A DNA stretch of 64,000 bases, taken from assembly GCF_009193295.2 (NCBI RefSeq), contig NZ_CP059973.1:434001-498000 (forward strand), read 5' to 3'. The position numbers and the translations under genes were made by a program. A model generated the notes under the pieces. The model saw only the letters and a list, made by a program, of their open reading frames with translations, was not told the DNA's origin and searched no databases. Numbering within the stretch: position 1 is the first letter of the stretch; every line of letters starts with the position of its first letter. Below are positions 61,410-64,000 of this stretch, in pieces. This stretch comes from Bacteroides luhongzhouii (GTDB lineage Bacteria; Bacteroidota; Bacteroidia; Bacteroidales; Bacteroidaceae).

Positions 61410-61994
61410 CTAGGGTATCCATTCTACCACGCCCGCAACCGGATGTAATCTTCTCCATTCCTCAAATTCCAGATAACTACGTACACCATCCTGAATCACA
61501 GCTTGATAATACTCCACTCCCATAATTTTTTCCGTATCAGGCGTTTCGTATTTTAAATTCAGAATAGCCAGTCTCATTTCATCTGTCAATACTGCAGAAA
61601 TGCGTTCGGCTACCCTTTCAAAGTAGCCATCATAACGAGAGCCTTCTTGGATATGAATCATATCCATTTGCCAAAGTTCTCCTTCCATATCCTGATACCA
61701 TGCATGCCACTCTATACACGCTTCTGCTGTATGTAATAAGTTCGTATATTCAATCTTCTTTACGGACGTATTTTCCGCCAATTCAGCCATCGCCCGAAAG
61801 CTGGCAGACAAATCCAAAGGAGAAGTGTAAATATGAAAGTCAATATCCCGATGCTTCATCAATAATCCCGTACGCAACGAACCTACCAGATTCACTTTGG
61901 CACCAATCCCCTCCCATATCCGGACGACACGGGTATCCTCTATAATCTCCCAAGCTTTCTGCTGGTTACGTTTTGCCAATTCAAGAATGTTCAT
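61410..61994 (-). CDS. Nucleotidyltransferase-fold protein
   Basis: 194 residues. The nucleotidyltransferase signature is visible as VGSLRTGLLMKHRDIDFHIY (GS followed by DxD), with a third acidic position likely in LWQMDMIHI. It lacks any membrane or signal sequence. Similar genes are sometimes labelled phosphoglycerate mutase, but no RHG motif is present. It could be an antibiotic- or RNA-modifying enzyme or a toxin-like transferase; none can be preferred. A -7 box TATTTTTG is at 62015-62022 on its strand. Confidence 0.65.
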   Translation of the reverse strand: MNILELAKRNQQKAWEIIEDTRVVRIWEGIGAKVNLVGSLRTGLLMKHRDIDFHIYTSPLDLSASFRAMAELAENTSVKKIEYTNLLHTAEACIEWHAWYQDMEGELWQMDMIHIQEGSRYDGYFERVAERISAVLTDEMRLAILNLKYETPDTEKIMGVEYYQAVIQDGVRSYLEFEEWRRLHPVAGVVEWIP

Positions 61995-62014
61995 CTTTCT
62001 CCTTTTTAAGCATG

Positions 62015-62022
62015 CAAAAATA
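62015..62022 (-). promoter_or_regulatory. -7 promoter box TATTTTTG of the nucleotidyltransferase gene
   Basis: CAAAAATA on plus, exact match on minus, 21 bases before the ATG at 61994. Confidence 0.5.
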
Positions 62023-62089
62023 GGAAAAAGGATACATATATAGCTATAAATAACTATTTAATCCTTAAATGGGTTGAGCTAACTTTGCC

Positions 62090-62097
62090 TGCAATTT
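62090..62097 (+). promoter_or_regulatory. -7 promoter box TAACTTTG of the HelD-like gene
   Basis: Exact consensus match 32 bases before the ATG at 62129. Confidence 0.55.
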
Positions 62098-62128
62098 CAA
62101 TTCTTCATCATACAACTAAAAAAAGATT

Positions 62129-64000
62129 ATGATATTCAATCAAACAGAGAAACAGGAAAAAGAGTATTTACAGCAAGTCATAACCACTATAAATGATACG
62201 ATTAACACCACCAGTACTTCCGTCAAAGAGCATATAGACACCCTGCAAGAGTACAAGGATTATCTATGGTCAAACAAAGATATCGATCCGCACGAAATCC
62301 GTTCCATGCGCGAAAGCATATTAAATCATTTTGCATTAGGTGAAAATGTAATTGACAAACGCAGGCGGCTAAGCAAAATACTGGATATCCCCTATTTCGG
62401 ACGAATCGACTTTCAGGAAAAGAAAGACAAAAGCCAAGTTAGTCCAATCTATATAGGAATACATACTTTCTATGACTTCAATCAAAAAAAGAATCTGATT
62501 TACGATTGGCGAGCTCCTATTTCAAGCATGTTCTACGATCATGAATTAGGCAAAGCGTCCTACTCCTCTCCGGCAGGCAAAATTAACGGAACGATCTCAC
62601 TCAAACGACAATATCGTATTCGTAAAGGAAAAATGGAGTATATGATTGAAAGTTCCGTAACTGTTCATGACGATATTCTGCAAAAAGAACTATGTTCCAA
62701 TGCCGACAACAAAATGAAAAATATCGTCACGACAATTCAGAGGGAACAAAATCAGATCATCCGTAATGAAAATGCTTCTGTACTTATTATACAAGGTGTT
62801 GCCGGTTCAGGAAAAACCTCTATCGCGCTCCATCGTATTGCCTACCTGCTTTATGCACAGAAAGGACAGATTTCCTCCAAAGACATATTAATCATCTCCC
62901 CCAATAAAATATTTGCCGATTACATTTCTAATGTACTTCCGGAACTTGGCGAAGAGACCGTCCCCGAAACCAGCATGGAGCAAATTCTCTCGAATGTACT
63001 TGATAACAAATATAAATACCAGAATTTCTTCGAACAAGTAACGGAACTATTAGAAAACCCAACACCCGACTTTATCGAACGAATACAATACAAAGCCTCC
63101 TTCGAGTTTATATCACTACTTGACAAGTTCATCCTTTACATGGAAAACAACTATTTCAAAGCAACAGACGTAAAACTCACCAAATACATCACCATTCCTG
63201 CCGAATTTATTAACGAACAGTTCAAACGATTCCACCGCTATCCCATACGTCAACGATTTGAGACTATGACAGATTACATTCTGGAAATGATGCAACTACA
63301 ATATAATCTCACTGTCAGCACTCCGGAGAAAAACCAACTAAAGAAAGAGATAAAAAAGATGTTCGCGGGCAATAACGATCTCCAAATCTATAAAGACTTT
63401 TTTGAGTGGATCGGAAAACCGGAGATGTTCAAGACACGCAAAAACCGGATACTGGAATATGCAGATTTAGCACCTGTGGCTTATCTGCATATTGCATTAA
63501 ATGGGAACAACGTCCAATCTTATGTCAAACACCTTCTGATAGACGAAATGCAAGACTACTCTCCCATACAATACAAAGTGATTCAAAAACTTTATCCGTG
63601 TCGAAAAACAATTCTTGGAGACGCTTCCCAATCCGTCAATCCTTATGGATCTTCCACTGCCGGTATGATTCAAAAAGCATTTGCAAAAGGAGAAATAATG
63701 AAACTTTGCAAAAGTTATCGTTCTACTTTTGAGATTACCAGTTTTGCACAAAAAATTCAACCGAACAATGAATTAGAACCAATTATGAGACATGGAGAGC
63801 AGCCCAAGATTCTTCCATTCAGAAATACAAAAGAAGAGATCCGAGGCATTACGGATTTAGTAAACTCCTTCAAAAATTCCCATTATACCTCATTAGGGAT
63901 CATCTGCAAAACAGAATCCCAAGCAAAAGAACTTGTTCAAAAGCTCCAGATATATGCAAACGACATCTCACTTTTGTCAAATCAAAGTTCTGCTTATGTG
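62129..64000 (+). CDS. HelD-like superfamily 1 helicase, C-terminus beyond the window
   Basis: 624 codons are visible and open to the window end; the full family length is about 680-760. The N-terminal ~100 residues form a charged coiled coil (EKQEKEYLQQVITTINDTIN) as in HelD proteins, which insert it into RNA polymerase channels. The family hallmark YDWRAPISSMFYDHE is present. Walker A is GVAGSGKT (223-230) in IIQGVAGSGKTSIALHRIAY, and Walker B is LLIDEMQDYSP. It probably recycles stalled RNA polymerase or unwinds DNA. The start follows a -7 box at 62090. Confidence 0.9.
   Translation, partial: MIFNQTEKQEKEYLQQVITTINDTINTTSTSVKEHIDTLQEYKDYLWSNKDIDPHEIRSMRESILNHFALGENVIDKRRRLSKILDIPYFGRIDFQEKKDKSQVSPIYIGIHTFYDFNQKKNLIYDWRAPISSMFYDHELGKASYSSPAGKINGTISLKRQYRIRKGKMEYMIESSVTVHDDILQKELCSNADNKMKNIVTTIQREQNQIIRNENASVLIIQGVAGSGKTSIALHRIAYLLYAQKGQISSKDILIISPNKIFADYISNVLPELGEETVPETSMEQILSNVLDNKYKYQNFFEQVTELLENPTPDFIERIQYKASFEFISLLDKFILYMENNYFKATDVKLTKYITIPAEFINEQFKRFHRYPIRQRFETMTDYILEMMQLQYNLTVSTPEKNQLKKEIKKMFAGNNDLQIYKDFFEWIGKPEMFKTRKNRILEYADLAPVAYLHIALNGNNVQSYVKHLLIDEMQDYSPIQYKVIQKLYPCRKTILGDASQSVNPYGSSTAGMIQKAFAKGEIMKLCKSYRSTFEITSFAQKIQPNNELEPIMRHGEQPKILPFRNTKEEIRGITDLVNSFKNSHYTSLGIICKTESQAKELVQKLQIYANDISLLSNQSSAYV

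Noticed and set aside
61410..61994. Phosphoglycerate mutase label
   Set aside because: No RHG motif; the GS...DxD pattern fits a nucleotidyltransferase fold.

Overview
The window is a chromosomal segment of a gut Bacteroides, most likely of the thetaiotaomicron/ovatus/xylanisolvens group. The evidence is two SusC/SusD polysaccharide utilization loci (PULs), ECF sigma/FecR pairs, a hybrid two-component sensor, many lipoprotein glycosidases and the Bacteroidota promoter signature TAnnTTTG in front of many genes. From memory, the order GH92 - sppA - lpxK - punA - thiL - tRNA-Phe - cold-shock protein - DEAD helicase - flavin oxidoreductase - RRM protein resembles the B. thetaiotaomicron BT_1878-BT_1887 neighbourhood; I could not check this.

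Layout. 1-11857: PUL 1 on the minus strand, reading sigma, FecR, SusC, SusD, GH43-like, three-repeat SusE/F-like protein and a GH42 beta-galactosidase cut by the window edge. 12031-14894: a DASS/SLC13 transporter and a secreted MINPP-type histidine phosphatase. 14965-35269: PUL 2, with a hybrid two-component system, GH20, a GH5-like enzyme, a BACON/TIM-barrel lipoprotein, SusE, SusD and SusC on the minus strand, a divergent sigma/FecR pair and a GH92 mannosidase. 35299-35671: the remnant of a second MINPP gene with a large internal deletion. 35903-40642: housekeeping operon sppA-lpxK-punA-thiL, followed by tRNA-Phe.

40865-56435: a 15.6-kb integrated mobilizable element in the 3' end of tRNA-Phe, bounded by a 14-bp direct repeat. 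It carries an ISL3-type insertion sequence with an 8-bp target duplication, a tyrosine recombinase, several small helix-turn-helix proteins, a VirE-type ATPase, a Toprim primase, a candidate origin, a candidate oriT, mobC and a MobA relaxase, a frameshifted RteC-like gene, and cargo: HAD phosphatase, acetyltransferase, AraC regulator, AlbA_2/ATPase regulator and a nuclease-DUF2075 helicase fusion. 56515-64000: chromosome again, with an RNA-metabolism cluster (cold-shock protein, DEAD helicase, RRM protein), a PAS-LuxR regulator, a nucleotidyltransferase-fold protein and a HelD-like helicase cut by the window end.

How it fits together. Each PUL pairs a SusC transducer carrying an N-terminal signalling domain with its own FecR and ECF sigma factor, so glycan binding outside should release sigma and switch on the operon. 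Both PULs also have, just upstream of susC on the opposite strand, a promoter-like element and a strong hairpin with a T tract about 80-90 nt apart. This is the layout of a short antisense RNA of the DonS type and is the most interesting regulatory signal here. The second is the tRNA-Phe element, which appears to bring its own replacement terminator for the tRNA and carries a possible defence-type nuclease-helicase at its far end.
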